In this document: positions 7,577-15,746 of the stretch, one piece after another | Layout: each line of letters opens with the position of its first letter | Position numbering within the stretch: position 1 is the stretch's first letter | Assembly (NCBI GenBank): GCA_947575275.1 | Contig: CANPMS010000002.1 | Coordinates: 90,478-154,477 of the forward strand | Source: an uncultured Clostridium sp. | GTDB taxonomy: Bacteria; Bacillota; Clostridia; Lachnospirales; Lachnospiraceae | DNA length: 64,000 nucleotides | Reading direction: 5' to 3' | The notes under the pieces: model-generated | What the model was told of the DNA's origin: nothing | Seen by the model: the letters and a program-made list of their open reading frames with translations, nothing else | The model's database searches: none | Made by a program: the position numbers and the translations under genes

Positions 7577-8675
7577 AATTTCCTCCCCACAGTGGCTTCA
7601 GACCTTCCATCATCTCTGCATCAGTCACAGTACAGTCCACATATGCTTCCCCAATCCCCCTAAGAAGAATAAATCTGATTTTTCCTGAATCCATCTTTTT
7701 ATCACTCTTTGTGGTAGCAATAATGTCTGCAGGATCAAGCTCCATATCACGGATTATTACAGGAAGGTTAAAACGCTTAAAAGAGCTTCTGACTGCCTCG
7801 GCCTCCTCTGGGGAAATCCCGCCCCGCAGAGCAGAAAGATTGGCCGCTGCCACGCACCCCAGGGAGACACATTGCCCATGAAGCAGCCGGAAATTCATCA
7901 GCTTTTCTATGGCATGTCCCAGCGTATGACCAAAGTTTAAAAGCGCACGTTCTCCCTGTTCTGTCGGATCTTGTTCCACCACATCACGTTTAATCTTGTT
8001 GCTGACAAAAATCATCTGTTCACAGACAGTTAAATCCCGTCTGAGAATTTCGTCTGCATGTTCGATTAACCAGAAATAATAGGATCCATCTCTGATAAGT
8101 CCATGTTTGATAATCTCTCCCATTCCACAGGAAAATTGTTCATCTGTAAGGGTGAGAAGCGTCGTTGTGCTGGTGTAAACCAAACTTGGCATATGAAATG
8201 CACCGACCATATTTTTATATGAATCAAAATCCACCCCAGTCTTGCCTCCAATGCTGGAATCCACCTGTGATAAAAGGGTGGTGGGAAGCTGGATAAAACG
8301 GATCCCCCTCAGGTAGGTAGCTGCGGTAAAACCGCACAGGTCACCGACTACGCCTCCCCCCAGCGCAACCAGCATATCACCGCGGTCATAGTGATTTAAA
8401 ATCAAATACTCATAAAGGGATTTCACTGTATCCAGGTTTTTGTGTTCCTCTCCCGCCGAAAATACAAAGGAACCCACATGGCCGCAGCATGCTGCAAGAA
8501 TTCTTTTCACCTGCTGCAGGTAAAGGGGAGCAACCTGGCTGTCACTGACAATACAAAGCTTTCTCCCTTCTACATTGAGCGATTTCACTTCATCTAAAAG
8601 CCGGTCGTAGGAAGCTTCTATCACAATATCATAGATTGCATTTCCATCTCTGTGTACCGTAAGCCGATTACTCAT
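7566..8675 (-). CDS. aroB: 3-dehydroquinate synthase
   Basis: This 369-residue enzyme converts DAHP to 3-dehydroquinate, the second step of the shikimate pathway, using NAD and a divalent metal. The family hallmarks GGGVVGDLCGF and QLPTTLLSQVDSSIGGKTG are present, with metal-binding histidines in NFGHTLGHAIE and the LLHGQCVSLG segment. ATG at 8675 is chosen because AGAAGGAG lies 8 bases upstream; the frame extends further without another Shine-Dalgarno. It heads a three-gene operon with lspA and rluD, a pairing with no obvious metabolic logic. Confidence 0.96.
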   Translation of the reverse strand: MSNRLTVHRDGNAIYDIVIEASYDRLLDEVKSLNVEGRKLCIVSDSQVAPLYLQQVKRILAACCGHVGSFVFSAGEEHKNLDTVKSLYEYLILNHYDRGDMLVALGGGVVGDLCGFTAATYLRGIRFIQLPTTLLSQVDSSIGGKTGVDFDSYKNMVGAFHMPSLVYTSTTTLLTLTDEQFSCGMGEIIKHGLIRDGSYYFWLIEHADEILRRDLTVCEQMIFVSNKIKRDVVEQDPTEQGERALLNFGHTLGHAIEKLMNFRLLHGQCVSLGCVAAANLSALRGGISPEEAEAVRSSFKRFNLPVIIRDMELDPADIIATTKSDKKMDSGKIRFILLRGIGEAYVDCTVTDAEMMEGLKPLWGGNYED

Positions 8676-8743
8676 AACAATACTCCTTCTTAAAAAATTC
8701 AAACTGCGCATCCCCCGGAGGGTATTTCCTATAAAGTGAGACA

Positions 8744-8777
8744 AAAAGATTTGTGTAAAGTTTTACACAAATCTTTT
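8744..8777 (-). terminator. Strong intrinsic terminator after sepF
   Basis: AAAAGATTTGTGTAAA (8744-8759) pairs perfectly over 16 bases with its complement at 8762-8777, with a two-base centre. A T-run continues on the minus strand. It closes the HlyD-like/yggS/sepF operon. Confidence 0.85.
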
Positions 8778-8811
8778 GATAGGCTGAATGATAATAGTAT
8801 GTAGCTTGTCC

Positions 8812-9318
8812 TTATAGACGCATATTCAGCCCCGACACACCAAGAGCGCCGTTTCCAAGAAGCTCCTGAAAATCACCGGAAAGCTCCACAGATTCAGGTG
8901 TTGCTATGAAAATATAGCTGGAAATCTTTTGCAGGTTGCCATCCATAGAGTAGGTCGCGCCGGAAGTAAAATCAATGATACGCTGTGCAACTTCTGTCTG
9001 GATTCCTTCCATATTCAGAACAACTGCCTTACCGGCAAGAAGGTAATCACAGATTTCTCTGGCATCCTCAATTGAGGTGGGCTTAATCAGAGAAACTTCC
9101 ATACCCTTTCTCATAGGCACAACTTTGGAAGAACGAGAGAAAAATCTCGGCTTTGCCTCCTCGCTGCCGTCATCGTAGCTATCATCCTCTTCCCGCATCT
9201 GGAACAATCCCTTGCGGGCAGGCTTATCCACATCGTAATCTTCTTCAGGTCCGAAATAATCATCATCGTCATCCGAACTGAAACGCATGGTATCAATCAA
9301 TTTGCTTAAAAGACTCAT
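8812..9318 (-). CDS. sepF: Cell division protein SepF
   Basis: This 168-residue FtsZ-binding protein supports Z-ring assembly and membrane tethering. It has a short amphipathic N-terminus (MSLLSKLIDTMRF), an acidic linker with a run of aspartates (about 15-55), and the C-terminal DUF552/SepF fold (about 75-160), including the GKAVVLNMEGI strand and FTSGATYSMDGNLQKIS. It is the last gene of an operon after yggS; the yggS-sepF pairing is conserved in Gram-positives. The division partners Min and PBP2 are encoded in a separate operon further along the window. Confidence 0.94.
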   Translation of the reverse strand: MSLLSKLIDTMRFSSDDDDDYFGPEEDYDVDKPARKGLFQMREEDDSYDDGSEEAKPRFFSRSSKVVPMRKGMEVSLIKPTSIEDAREICDYLLAGKAVVLNMEGIQTEVAQRIIDFTSGATYSMDGNLQKISSYIFIATPESVELSGDFQELLGNGALGVSGLNMRL

Positions 9319-9339
9319 AGCTTATTCTCTCTCCAATCC

Positions 9340-10026
9340 TTATCTGCCACCAAAAATACCGGTGCCGACTCTTATCATGGTAGCGCCCTCCTCCACGGCA
9401 ACCTGATAATCACCGCTCATCCCCATGGAAAGCACATCCATAATAACATTATCAATGTTTTTCTTTTTGATGTCAACAGATAATTGATATAATTTTTTAA
9501 AAATGGGACGATTCTCCTCAGGATTCTTAACAAAAGGAGCAATCGTCATCAGTCCACGAATGCGGATATTTGGAAAACCGCTGATTGCAACGGCAGCGGA
9601 GCAAGCCTCCTCTGGAGAAAAACCGAATTTACTCTCCTCTCCAGCCACATTGATTTCCAAAAGAATATCCACAATTCGGTTCTGCTTTTTGGCTTCCATC
9701 TGAATCTGCTCGGCAAGGCGTATGGAATCCACAGAATGGATTAAAACCACATATGGAAGAACCTGCTTCACCTTATTGCGCTGTAAATGTCCAATCATAT
9801 GAAACCGGGCAGACTTTGGCATATCCGGCGCCTTCTCCATAATCTCCTGCACCTTGTTCTCTCCAAAATCCACTGCTCCTGCCTGGTATGCCTCCTTGAG
9901 CATAAAAATGGGCTTTGTCTTACTGACGGCAATCAACGTCACTTCCTCCATCTTTCTGCCGGAACGCTCGCAGGCCTTAATCATATTCTCTCTGATCTCT
10001 GTAAGATTCTCCTTAATTCCATTCAT
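9340..10026 (-). CDS. YggS/PROSC family PLP homeostasis protein
   Basis: This 228-residue protein has the alanine-racemase-like barrel fold. It binds pyridoxal phosphate on Lys36 (AVSKTKP). Family signatures are visible: FGENKVQE, FHMIGHLQRNK and the C-terminal LSMGMSGDY and IRVGTGIFG segments. It buffers PLP and affects amino-acid pools but has no known catalytic turnover. It lies between a HlyD-like gene and sepF, 21 bases from sepF. Confidence 0.93.
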   Translation of the reverse strand: MNGIKENLTEIRENMIKACERSGRKMEEVTLIAVSKTKPIFMLKEAYQAGAVDFGENKVQEIMEKAPDMPKSARFHMIGHLQRNKVKQVLPYVVLIHSVDSIRLAEQIQMEAKKQNRIVDILLEINVAGEESKFGFSPEEACSAAVAISGFPNIRIRGLMTIAPFVKNPEENRPIFKKLYQLSVDIKKKNIDNVIMDVLSMGMSGDYQVAVEEGATMIRVGTGIFGGR

Positions 10027-10044
10027 ATTTTATCACCTCAGCAT

Positions 10045-11445
10045 CTATTGATAAATCAACTTTCCTTCATAGACGGTATCAGCATTGAGAACAATATGAT
10101 CATATACAGAAAGACCATAACTTGTCCCTCGCTTGATGGTATAGTACTCTTCATTGGACTTTAAAATCTCAATCTGTTTAAATACAGCATAGCCCTTGTT
10201 AATATTGTAAACACCCTGAAGTGAAGCGCTCGTTCCAATTTGATAGCGATCCTGAGACTCTGGTTTTACCACATAGTCCCCTGCCTGGAACGGAGCGTTT
10301 TCACCCATATCAATATAATAATAGCCATCGGACGAATAATAAATTGTAGTTGGTACAAACTCCAACTGGGTGCCATTCTCTGAGTAGTTTTCTTTCATAA
10401 AACCAGTGTTGCTGCTGTCTCCGCCATACGTCATATACTCTGCAGGAACCAGATAAAAATTTTTTGTGGTCACGGCTGTGGTTGGAATTTTCAGACCACT
10501 TGCTTTTTCCATATCTATCTCAAAGGACACATATCGGTCAGCAACAAATTGTACCATATACTGGTCAAAATCCAATTTGCCATATTGTTTGCCATCCTGC
10601 CCTGTAATAATAGAAAACTCCCCGTCAATCTCCAAATCACGGGAGTTAAAGTTTACATGGAGAGTAGAATGACCACTGTATTCACTAATACTTTCCTCCG
10701 CCAAGGGAAATATCACGCTCCATCTGTCAGAAGTGACAAGTTTATAGACTGGTGCAGACTCCTGAATCAAATTCCCTGCCTTTGTAAAAGCTCTGGAATA
10801 GGCTGTTCTATTAAATACCTCTTCCTTTATCTGTTCAGGCTTTAATGTCTCATAGCCATCAATCGCATAAGATACTACCCCCGACGCAGGTGCCGTCACC
10901 TGCTGAATCGTAATGCCAGCCCGGTTCATCAGAGCATCAAGATTTCCAAGAGAATTAAAATTTGCATACTCCAGCACAGCAGCTTCCAATGAATACTGAA
11001 GATTGTAAACCTCCCCAAAACTCTGGTTTTCAAAATTCATTGAAAAAGCAGAAAGCTGCCGCTTAATATCAACAAAATTGTCATCTGTCAGCTTAATGCC
11101 GGCCTCAGGATTTTCTTCCAGAAAATCAGCAAGTTTCCCCGTCTCATCAATAGAATAGATTGGGCTTCCAAAAGCAGCCCGCTTCCCTTCACGGACATAG
11201 TAGTTTATATACCCTGTGCAGTCTGTTTCCTCTACCTGTTCATCCCGCAAAATAATTCCTGTATGCTGGTGGTCATTAACAATATTTCCCTCAACCACTT
11301 CATAAAACTGTACCTTATCCTTTTTTATATAAGTGTATACGCTAAAGACCATGTACACAAATATAATAGAAAAGATAATCATACCTACATTGATATTAAG
11401 CGGAGGACGATACCGTATGATTTTTGAATTCTTTTTTTTAGCCAA
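10045..11445 (-). CDS. HlyD-like single-pass membrane protein of the sepF operon
   Basis: This protein of about 466 residues has a cytoplasmic KKKNSK tail, one membrane segment (about residues 20-40) and a large extracellular part. Barrel-sandwich (lipoyl-like) halves of the HlyD adaptor type are recognisable around GKRAAFGSPIY and VTAPASGVVSY. No ABC transporter or outer-membrane partner is encoded nearby. TTG at 11445 is preferred because GGAGG lies 8 bases before it; ATG at 11460 is in frame but has no Shine-Dalgarno. It is the first gene of the operon with yggS and sepF, which suggests a role at the envelope or septum. That role is inference only. Confidence 0.72.
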   Translation of the reverse strand: MAKKKNSKIIRYRPPLNINVGMIIFSIIFVYMVFSVYTYIKKDKVQFYEVVEGNIVNDHQHTGIILRDEQVEETDCTGYINYYVREGKRAAFGSPIYSIDETGKLADFLEENPEAGIKLTDDNFVDIKRQLSAFSMNFENQSFGEVYNLQYSLEAAVLEYANFNSLGNLDALMNRAGITIQQVTAPASGVVSYAIDGYETLKPEQIKEEVFNRTAYSRAFTKAGNLIQESAPVYKLVTSDRWSVIFPLAEESISEYSGHSTLHVNFNSRDLEIDGEFSIITGQDGKQYGKLDFDQYMVQFVADRYVSFEIDMEKASGLKIPTTAVTTKNFYLVPAEYMTYGGDSSNTGFMKENYSENGTQLEFVPTTIYYSSDGYYYIDMGENAPFQAGDYVVKPESQDRYQIGTSASLQGVYNINKGYAVFKQIEILKSNEEYYTIKRGTSYGLSVYDHIVLNADTVYEGKLIYQ

Positions 11446-11484
11446 AGCTGATTCCTCCATGACTGTTTCTAACCATTCCCATAC

Positions 11485-11513
11485 ATTATAAAAGGGAAAA
11501 CAAAAAAGTGCAA
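11485..11513 (-). promoter_or_regulatory. Promoter of the HlyD-like/yggS/sepF operon
   Basis: On the minus strand TTGCAC (11508-11513), a 17-base spacer and TATAAT (11485-11490) lie just upstream of the first gene. Confidence 0.8.
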
Positions 11514-11519
11514 GTCCGA

Positions 11520-11555
11520 AACAAACACAGCCGACAGGCTTCTGCCCATCGGCTG
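11520..11555 (-). terminator. Terminator after the small P-loop gene
   Basis: CAGCCGACAGGC and its complement bracket 11528-11555, giving a GC-rich stem followed on the minus strand by TGTTTGTTT. It isolates the P-loop gene from the next operon. Confidence 0.75.
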
Positions 11556-11578
11556 ATGAAAATCACAAATCTATGTAA

Positions 11579-11998
11579 TTACAGAGAAATTACAACATCC
11601 TCCTGAGCGCTCTTTGGAATGTCCACAGCATCCATAGACACGCTTAAGACAAAATTTACGCTGTACTTTTCGCTGAGTTTTTTCAAGGTTTCAACTACAT
11701 CACTGATGTCCTCACCTTCTAAACAGGCCAGCTTCAAAAAGCTGTCAAGGAACATAGTCTCAATATCATGATCCTGAGAAATAATACCGCTGATAAAACC
11801 GATAAAGCCATGGCTGCAGTTAATTGGATACTCATTTACGTTAATTAAACGAATTCGATTATTTAATTCATACATGTGTTTAGAGCTTTTATCCAGATAA
11901 ACAATGGAGCCGGTTGCTGCCTTGATTCCGTTGTTAGCCATATCCAACAGATGCTTTGTCTTCCCTTTACCCTTTCTGCCTGCGATAATCTGCACCAT
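11579..11998 (-). CDS. Small P-loop protein of unknown function
   Basis: This 139-residue protein has an N-terminal Walker A loop (GRKGKGKT, residues 7-14) and hydrophobic strands such as GSIVYLD and VNFVLSVSMD. The short length suggests a minimal nucleotide-binding fold rather than a full ATPase. I do not recognise a characterised family, and related clostridial proteins are usually annotated only as ATPase or hypothetical. It stands alone with its own promoter (TTGCTT-N17-TATAAT) and terminator, and AAGGAGG lies upstream of the ATG, so it is clearly expressed as an independent unit. Confidence 0.7.
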   Translation of the reverse strand: MVQIIAGRKGKGKTKHLLDMANNGIKAATGSIVYLDKSSKHMYELNNRIRLINVNEYPINCSHGFIGFISGIISQDHDIETMFLDSFLKLACLEGEDISDVVETLKKLSEKYSVNFVLSVSMDAVDIPKSAQEDVVISL

Positions 11999-12055
11999 AT
12001 TTGTGTCCTCCTTAGGATTATTTAATTTGCATAAAAGTTTTTTGATATTAAACTA

Positions 12056-12084
12056 ATTATAGTACAAATCTCCAAAATAAGCAA
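12056..12084 (-). promoter_or_regulatory. Promoter of the small P-loop gene
   Basis: On the minus strand TTGCTT (12079-12084), 17 bases, then TATAAT (12056-12061). The -35 sits immediately beyond the stop codon of the carboxypeptidase gene. Confidence 0.78.
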
Positions 12085-12087
12085 TGG

Positions 12088-13050
12088 CTAATTAACAGTT
12101 TTCTGAATAATCTTTGTCATATTGTGGTAAAGGTTTGTCCGGTTATCTGCCTTTAGAACAACGGAGACATATTCATGACCACTGGCATCACGGGAACCAA
12201 TAATCAGACAGGAGCCGGCAGCTTGGGTTGTTCCGGTTTTTCCACCCATAACTGTAATACCGGAGGGGGTGGGCACCTGACCAGTCAGGTACTGGTTGCT
12301 ATTCTTCCATTCCTGTGATTTTAACGTCCCATCTGCAGCCGTGTAATTGGCAGTATATCTGACAGTCTGAATTATATTTTGAAATTGTGGGTATTTGAGC
12401 GCCTCATTAAAAATCAAGTACAAATCATATGCGGTAGTATAGTGCATCTCATCCGTCAGTCCGTGGGGATTAACAAAGTGAGTTCCCGTAGCTCCTATGG
12501 CATGTGCTGTCCTGTTCATCTCCTCTGCAAATGCTTCGACTGAGCCCCTCATATGGACTGCAATCGCAGCGCCGGCATCATTCCCGGACGGAAGCATCAG
12601 CCCATAAAGCAGCTGTTCCAGAGTCAGGGTATCACCCGGTTTAATATGGCAGAGCGTAGCTCCCGGCTCCGTAATGACCGTCTCATCTCCCACAGTCACA
12701 AAATCACTTAAATTCCCATCGCGAATGGCAATCAGCGCTGTCATCACCTTGGTGATACTTGCAGGATTCATGCGCTCAAAGGGATTTTTTTGGAATATAA
12801 CGGTTCCATCATATAAAGAAAAGGTCGCTGCAGCTTCCGCATTGACCAGTGGATCCGGATTCAACTCATCTCCGGTAATGACACACAGCTCCTTTGCAAA
12901 AGCTATGGCCCGTGTCCGCTCTGCAGGGACAGATGACACAAGTGCGTCAATCCGTGCCGTATCATAGGAATAATCCGGATTCTTTCCACACCCGGCAAGA
13001 AGAAGCCACGACAAAATGATTCCAAAACAAAAGATACGAATCTGTGTCAC
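12088..13050 (-). CDS. D-alanyl-D-alanine carboxypeptidase (S11/PBP5 type), predicted lipoprotein
   Basis: This 320-residue enzyme trims the terminal D-Ala of peptidoglycan stems. All three active-site motifs are present: Ser98-I-T-Lys101, Ser155-Gly-Asn157 and Lys271-Thr-Gly. Unlike typical PBP5 it begins with a lipobox (LLAG followed by Cys21), so it should be a lipoprotein on the outer membrane face, and it lacks the usual C-terminal amphipathic anchor domain. GTG at 13050 is chosen because AGGAG lies 10 bases upstream and it places the signal peptide at the N-terminus. It is the last gene of the radC-mre-min operon. Confidence 0.9.
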   Translation of the reverse strand: MTQIRIFCFGIILSWLLLAGCGKNPDYSYDTARIDALVSSVPAERTRAIAFAKELCVITGDELNPDPLVNAEAAATFSLYDGTVIFQKNPFERMNPASITKVMTALIAIRDGNLSDFVTVGDETVITEPGATLCHIKPGDTLTLEQLLYGLMLPSGNDAGAAIAVHMRGSVEAFAEEMNRTAHAIGATGTHFVNPHGLTDEMHYTTAYDLYLIFNEALKYPQFQNIIQTVRYTANYTAADGTLKSQEWKNSNQYLTGQVPTPSGITVMGGKTGTTQAAGSCLIIGSRDASGHEYVSVVLKADNRTNLYHNMTKIIQKTVN

Positions 13051-13063
13051 AATAAAAACACTC

Positions 13064-13459
13064 CTATCGGTAAATTTCACGCCATTCCAGATCTCCCCGT
13101 TCAAGCGCCTTAACCAGCAGTTCCGCTGTGGCAAGATTGGTAGCAAACGGAATATTGTAGACATCACACAAACGAACTACACTGTTCACGTCCGGCTCAT
13201 GTGGGTTAGGAGAAAGTGGATCACGGAGGAAAACTACCATATCCATATCATTGCTCTCAATCTGAGAGGCTAACTGCTGCTGCCCTCCCAAATGTCCTGC
13301 AAGATATTTGTGTACATTTAAGTTTGTTACCTCCTCAATTAAGCGGCCGGTGGTTCCAGTTGCGAACAGCTCATGCTTATTGAGTATCCCACGATAGGCA
13401 ATACAGAAGTTCTGCATCAGTTTTTTTTTGGAATCATGTGCAATCAGACCAATCTTCAT
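13064..13459 (-). CDS. mgsA: Methylglyoxal synthase
   Basis: This 131-residue enzyme converts dihydroxyacetone phosphate to methylglyoxal and phosphate, a bypass that relieves sugar-phosphate stress. Family motifs are intact: the N-terminal LIAHDSKK, TGTTGRLIEE for phosphate binding, GHLGGQQQ and FLRDPLSPNPHEPD, which contains the catalytic aspartate. A Shine-Dalgarno GGAGG precedes the ATG. It lies between rodA and the carboxypeptidase gene in a cell-shape operon; mgsA next to minD/rodA is also seen in other Clostridia. Confidence 0.96.
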   Translation of the reverse strand: MKIGLIAHDSKKKLMQNFCIAYRGILNKHELFATGTTGRLIEEVTNLNVHKYLAGHLGGQQQLASQIESNDMDMVVFLRDPLSPNPHEPDVNSVVRLCDVYNIPFATNLATAELLVKALERGDLEWREIYR

Positions 13460-13475
13460 AAAATGTTTCCCTCCT

Positions 13476-14597
13476 TTAATAGTTACTAATTCTCCTCTGC
13501 AGCCCTACATTCATCACTATTCCAATCCCCAGATAGGTACTCATCAGCGAACTCACCCCATAGCTGATAAACGGAAGAGGAAGCCCCGTGTTAGGGACAA
13601 TTCCGGTTGCAACAGCAATATTAGAAAAACTCTGGAATGCCAAAAGGGAAGCAAGTCCCACACAGAGCAGTTTGCCTGCCATGTCCCTGGCACGCGCCGC
13701 CATCAGCAGACACTCATAAACCACCAGGGCTATCAGCGCTATCACCAGAACACCACCGATAAAACCAAGCTCCTCACCAATCACGGCAAATATGAAATCC
13801 GTCTGTTCTTCAGCAAGGAAATTTCCATTTTTAACAGAGGCCAGTGTATTATTGTTTAGTCCCTTGCCCTGCAGCATACCGGAACCAATCGCCATAATGG
13901 AATTGCTCTGCTGTAAATTTGCTTCCGCATAGTTGGCCGGATCAATAAAGGCACGAATACGACGCACCTGGTAATCCTTTAAAAACGGCACCATATTGTA
14001 TTGAACCAAATAAACAAACAAAGCGCCACAGGGAATCAGCACTGCCAGAGCCCCTGCTATCCACCTATAGCTCAAGCCGGCCACATAAATCATACAGAGA
14101 AAAATCACCATGGTCACCAGGCTTGTAGACAGATTCGGCTGCATAAAAATCAGCAGGAATACAGCCAGAAACAGTGCGCCTGACAAAGCCAAAATCGTCA
14201 CCTGATTAATCTTCTCCTGATTTTTATTGAAAAACCAGGAGAAGAATATAATCAATCCAACCTTGACAAACTCAGAAGGCTGTACCTGACCAATCACTGG
14301 AAGCACAAGCCATCTTGTGGCGATTCCGCGGCTCACTCCGAACATCAGCACAGCGAAAAGTCCCATAATACAAAACATATAGATGACAGGGGCCAGAGCC
14401 ACAATCCTATGGTAATCGATTAACGACAAAACAAGGACTAATAATGTGCCAATTATAACACCCATAATCTGTTTGCCGACCATAGAGCTGTCTTGGTTGG
14501 TTGCGCTCCGGATAACCAGAACACCGGTAATGTTCAATAGTAACACATAAAGAAATAAACGATAATTGTAATTTTTGAAGCTATAGTTTAAAAACAT
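13476..14597 (-). CDS. rodA: RodA/FtsW/SpoVE family peptidoglycan glycosyltransferase
   Basis: This 373-residue SEDS protein has about ten membrane segments and polymerises lipid II into glycan strands with a class B PBP partner. Conserved family stretches are visible: LVLPVIGQVQPSEF, DQVRRIRAFIDP-like residues, and the C-terminal TGLPLPFISYG motif. The nearby pbp2 and mreCD genes favour RodA (elongation) over FtsW. ATG at 14597 is chosen because GAGGAATGGAG lies upstream; it overlaps the end of minE by 10 bases. Confidence 0.92.
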   Translation of the reverse strand: MFLNYSFKNYNYRLFLYVLLLNITGVLVIRSATNQDSSMVGKQIMGVIIGTLLVLVLSLIDYHRIVALAPVIYMFCIMGLFAVLMFGVSRGIATRWLVLPVIGQVQPSEFVKVGLIIFFSWFFNKNQEKINQVTILALSGALFLAVFLLIFMQPNLSTSLVTMVIFLCMIYVAGLSYRWIAGALAVLIPCGALFVYLVQYNMVPFLKDYQVRRIRAFIDPANYAEANLQQSNSIMAIGSGMLQGKGLNNNTLASVKNGNFLAEEQTDFIFAVIGEELGFIGGVLVIALIALVVYECLLMAARARDMAGKLLCVGLASLLAFQSFSNIAVATGIVPNTGLPLPFISYGVSSLMSTYLGIGIVMNVGLQRRISNY

Positions 14598-14878
14598 TCT
14601 CCATTCCTCTTTATCGTAAGGCAGCGTATGGGGAAGGAGGCACAAAGCCTGGGTCGTCCCGCCTCGCTGGCGCCCGCCGAATCCGGACGGGTAAGCCGGA
14701 TATCCAGCGCAGAGGCATCCACCTCTGCATATCTGGACAATACGCCAATCATATCATTCTTGATTGCTTCTATGATTCCGGGGTTCACATGCGTCTTGTC
14801 AGAGATAAGCAAAAGCTTTAGTCTGCTGCGTGCAATCTCTCCGGAATTGCTTTTTTGAAACCAACAAATCTGTCCCAC
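14588..14878 (-). CDS. minE: Cell division topological specificity factor MinE
   Basis: This 96-residue protein displaces MinC from MinD and stimulates the MinD ATPase to position the septum. Its N-terminal part binds MinD (SRLKLLLISDK) and the C-terminal part is the dimerisation domain (VDASALDIRLTR onward). The start is GTG with AAGGAGG 8 bases upstream. It lies 13 bases after minD and overlaps rodA. A full MinCDE set in a Gram-positive implies an oscillating Min system, unlike the DivIVA-based Bacillus version. Confidence 0.93.
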   Translation of the reverse strand: MGQICWFQKSNSGEIARSRLKLLLISDKTHVNPGIIEAIKNDMIGVLSRYAEVDASALDIRLTRPDSAGASEAGRPRLCASFPIRCLTIKRNGECF

Positions 14879-14891
14879 TCTGCCGCCCTCC

Positions 14892-15683
14892 TTAAGCCCT
14901 CTTCAAAAAGCCGGAAATACGTACCAGAATCCCTTTGTGGGAATCAAAATCCATAAGCGGAACATTCTCCCCAGTAATTCGCTTACAGATATTCATGTAT
15001 GCTTGTCCTGCAAGAGACTGGGTATCTACCAGCGGTTCTCCCTGGTTAGTTGATACGACTATATCCTCATCATCCGGAACGGCGCCAATGGCATTGATTG
15101 CAAGAATATCAGATACATCCTCCACCGACATCATATCACCGCGTCTCACCATATCCATACGAATCCGGTTTACAATTAAATCAATCTCCTGCATCTCAGC
15201 AGCTTCCAAAAGCCCGATAATGCGGTCTGCATCCCGAATTGCAGATACCTCTGGCGTTGTGACTACCAGCGCCCGGTCCGCACCGGCGATGGCATTCCGG
15301 AAGCCCTGCTCAATGCCTGCAGGACAATCCAGCAAAACATAGTCAAAATCGTCTCTCAAATCATCCACCAGCTTTTGCATCTGGCCGGGATTCACTGAGG
15401 TTTTGTCTCGCGTCTGAGCAGACGGAAGTAAGTAAAGATTTGGGTATCTTTTGTCTCTTATCAGGGCCTGCTTCATACGGCAGTTGCCTTCCACCACATC
15501 CACCAGATTATAAATAATCCGGTTTTCCAGCCCCATCACCACGTCCAGGTTGCGCAGACCAATATCTGTATCAATCAGCGCCACACTATATCCTAAAAGC
15601 GCCAAGCCTGTCCCGATGTTAGCTGTGGTGGTCGTCTTGCCGACCCCGCCTTTTCCAGAAGTAATCACCATGACTTCACTCAT
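14892..15683 (-). CDS. minD: Septum site-determining ATPase MinD
   Basis: This 263-residue protein is a ParA-type ATPase that recruits MinC to the membrane and cycles with MinE. It has the deviant Walker A motif KGGVGKTT near the N-terminus (residues about 11-18), IDTDIGLRNLD, and LDCPAGIE as the Walker B region. The C-terminal GILVRISGFLKRA is an amphipathic membrane-targeting helix. AGGAGG lies before the ATG. It is flanked by minC and minE. Confidence 0.97.
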   Translation of the reverse strand: MSEVMVITSGKGGVGKTTTTANIGTGLALLGYSVALIDTDIGLRNLDVVMGLENRIIYNLVDVVEGNCRMKQALIRDKRYPNLYLLPSAQTRDKTSVNPGQMQKLVDDLRDDFDYVLLDCPAGIEQGFRNAIAGADRALVVTTPEVSAIRDADRIIGLLEAAEMQEIDLIVNRIRMDMVRRGDMMSVEDVSDILAINAIGAVPDDEDIVVSTNQGEPLVDTQSLAGQAYMNICKRITGENVPLMDFDSHKGILVRISGFLKRA

Positions 15684-15746
15684 AGAACGCCTCCTGAAAA
15701 AATACTCCTTTCCTATTCTACATTAAATTTAAAAATATTTCCAGTA

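Noticed and set aside
8676..8743. A promoter for aroB overlapping the sepF terminator
   Set aside because: Only weak TTTACA and TTTATA-like elements were seen with poor spacing, so I did not list it.
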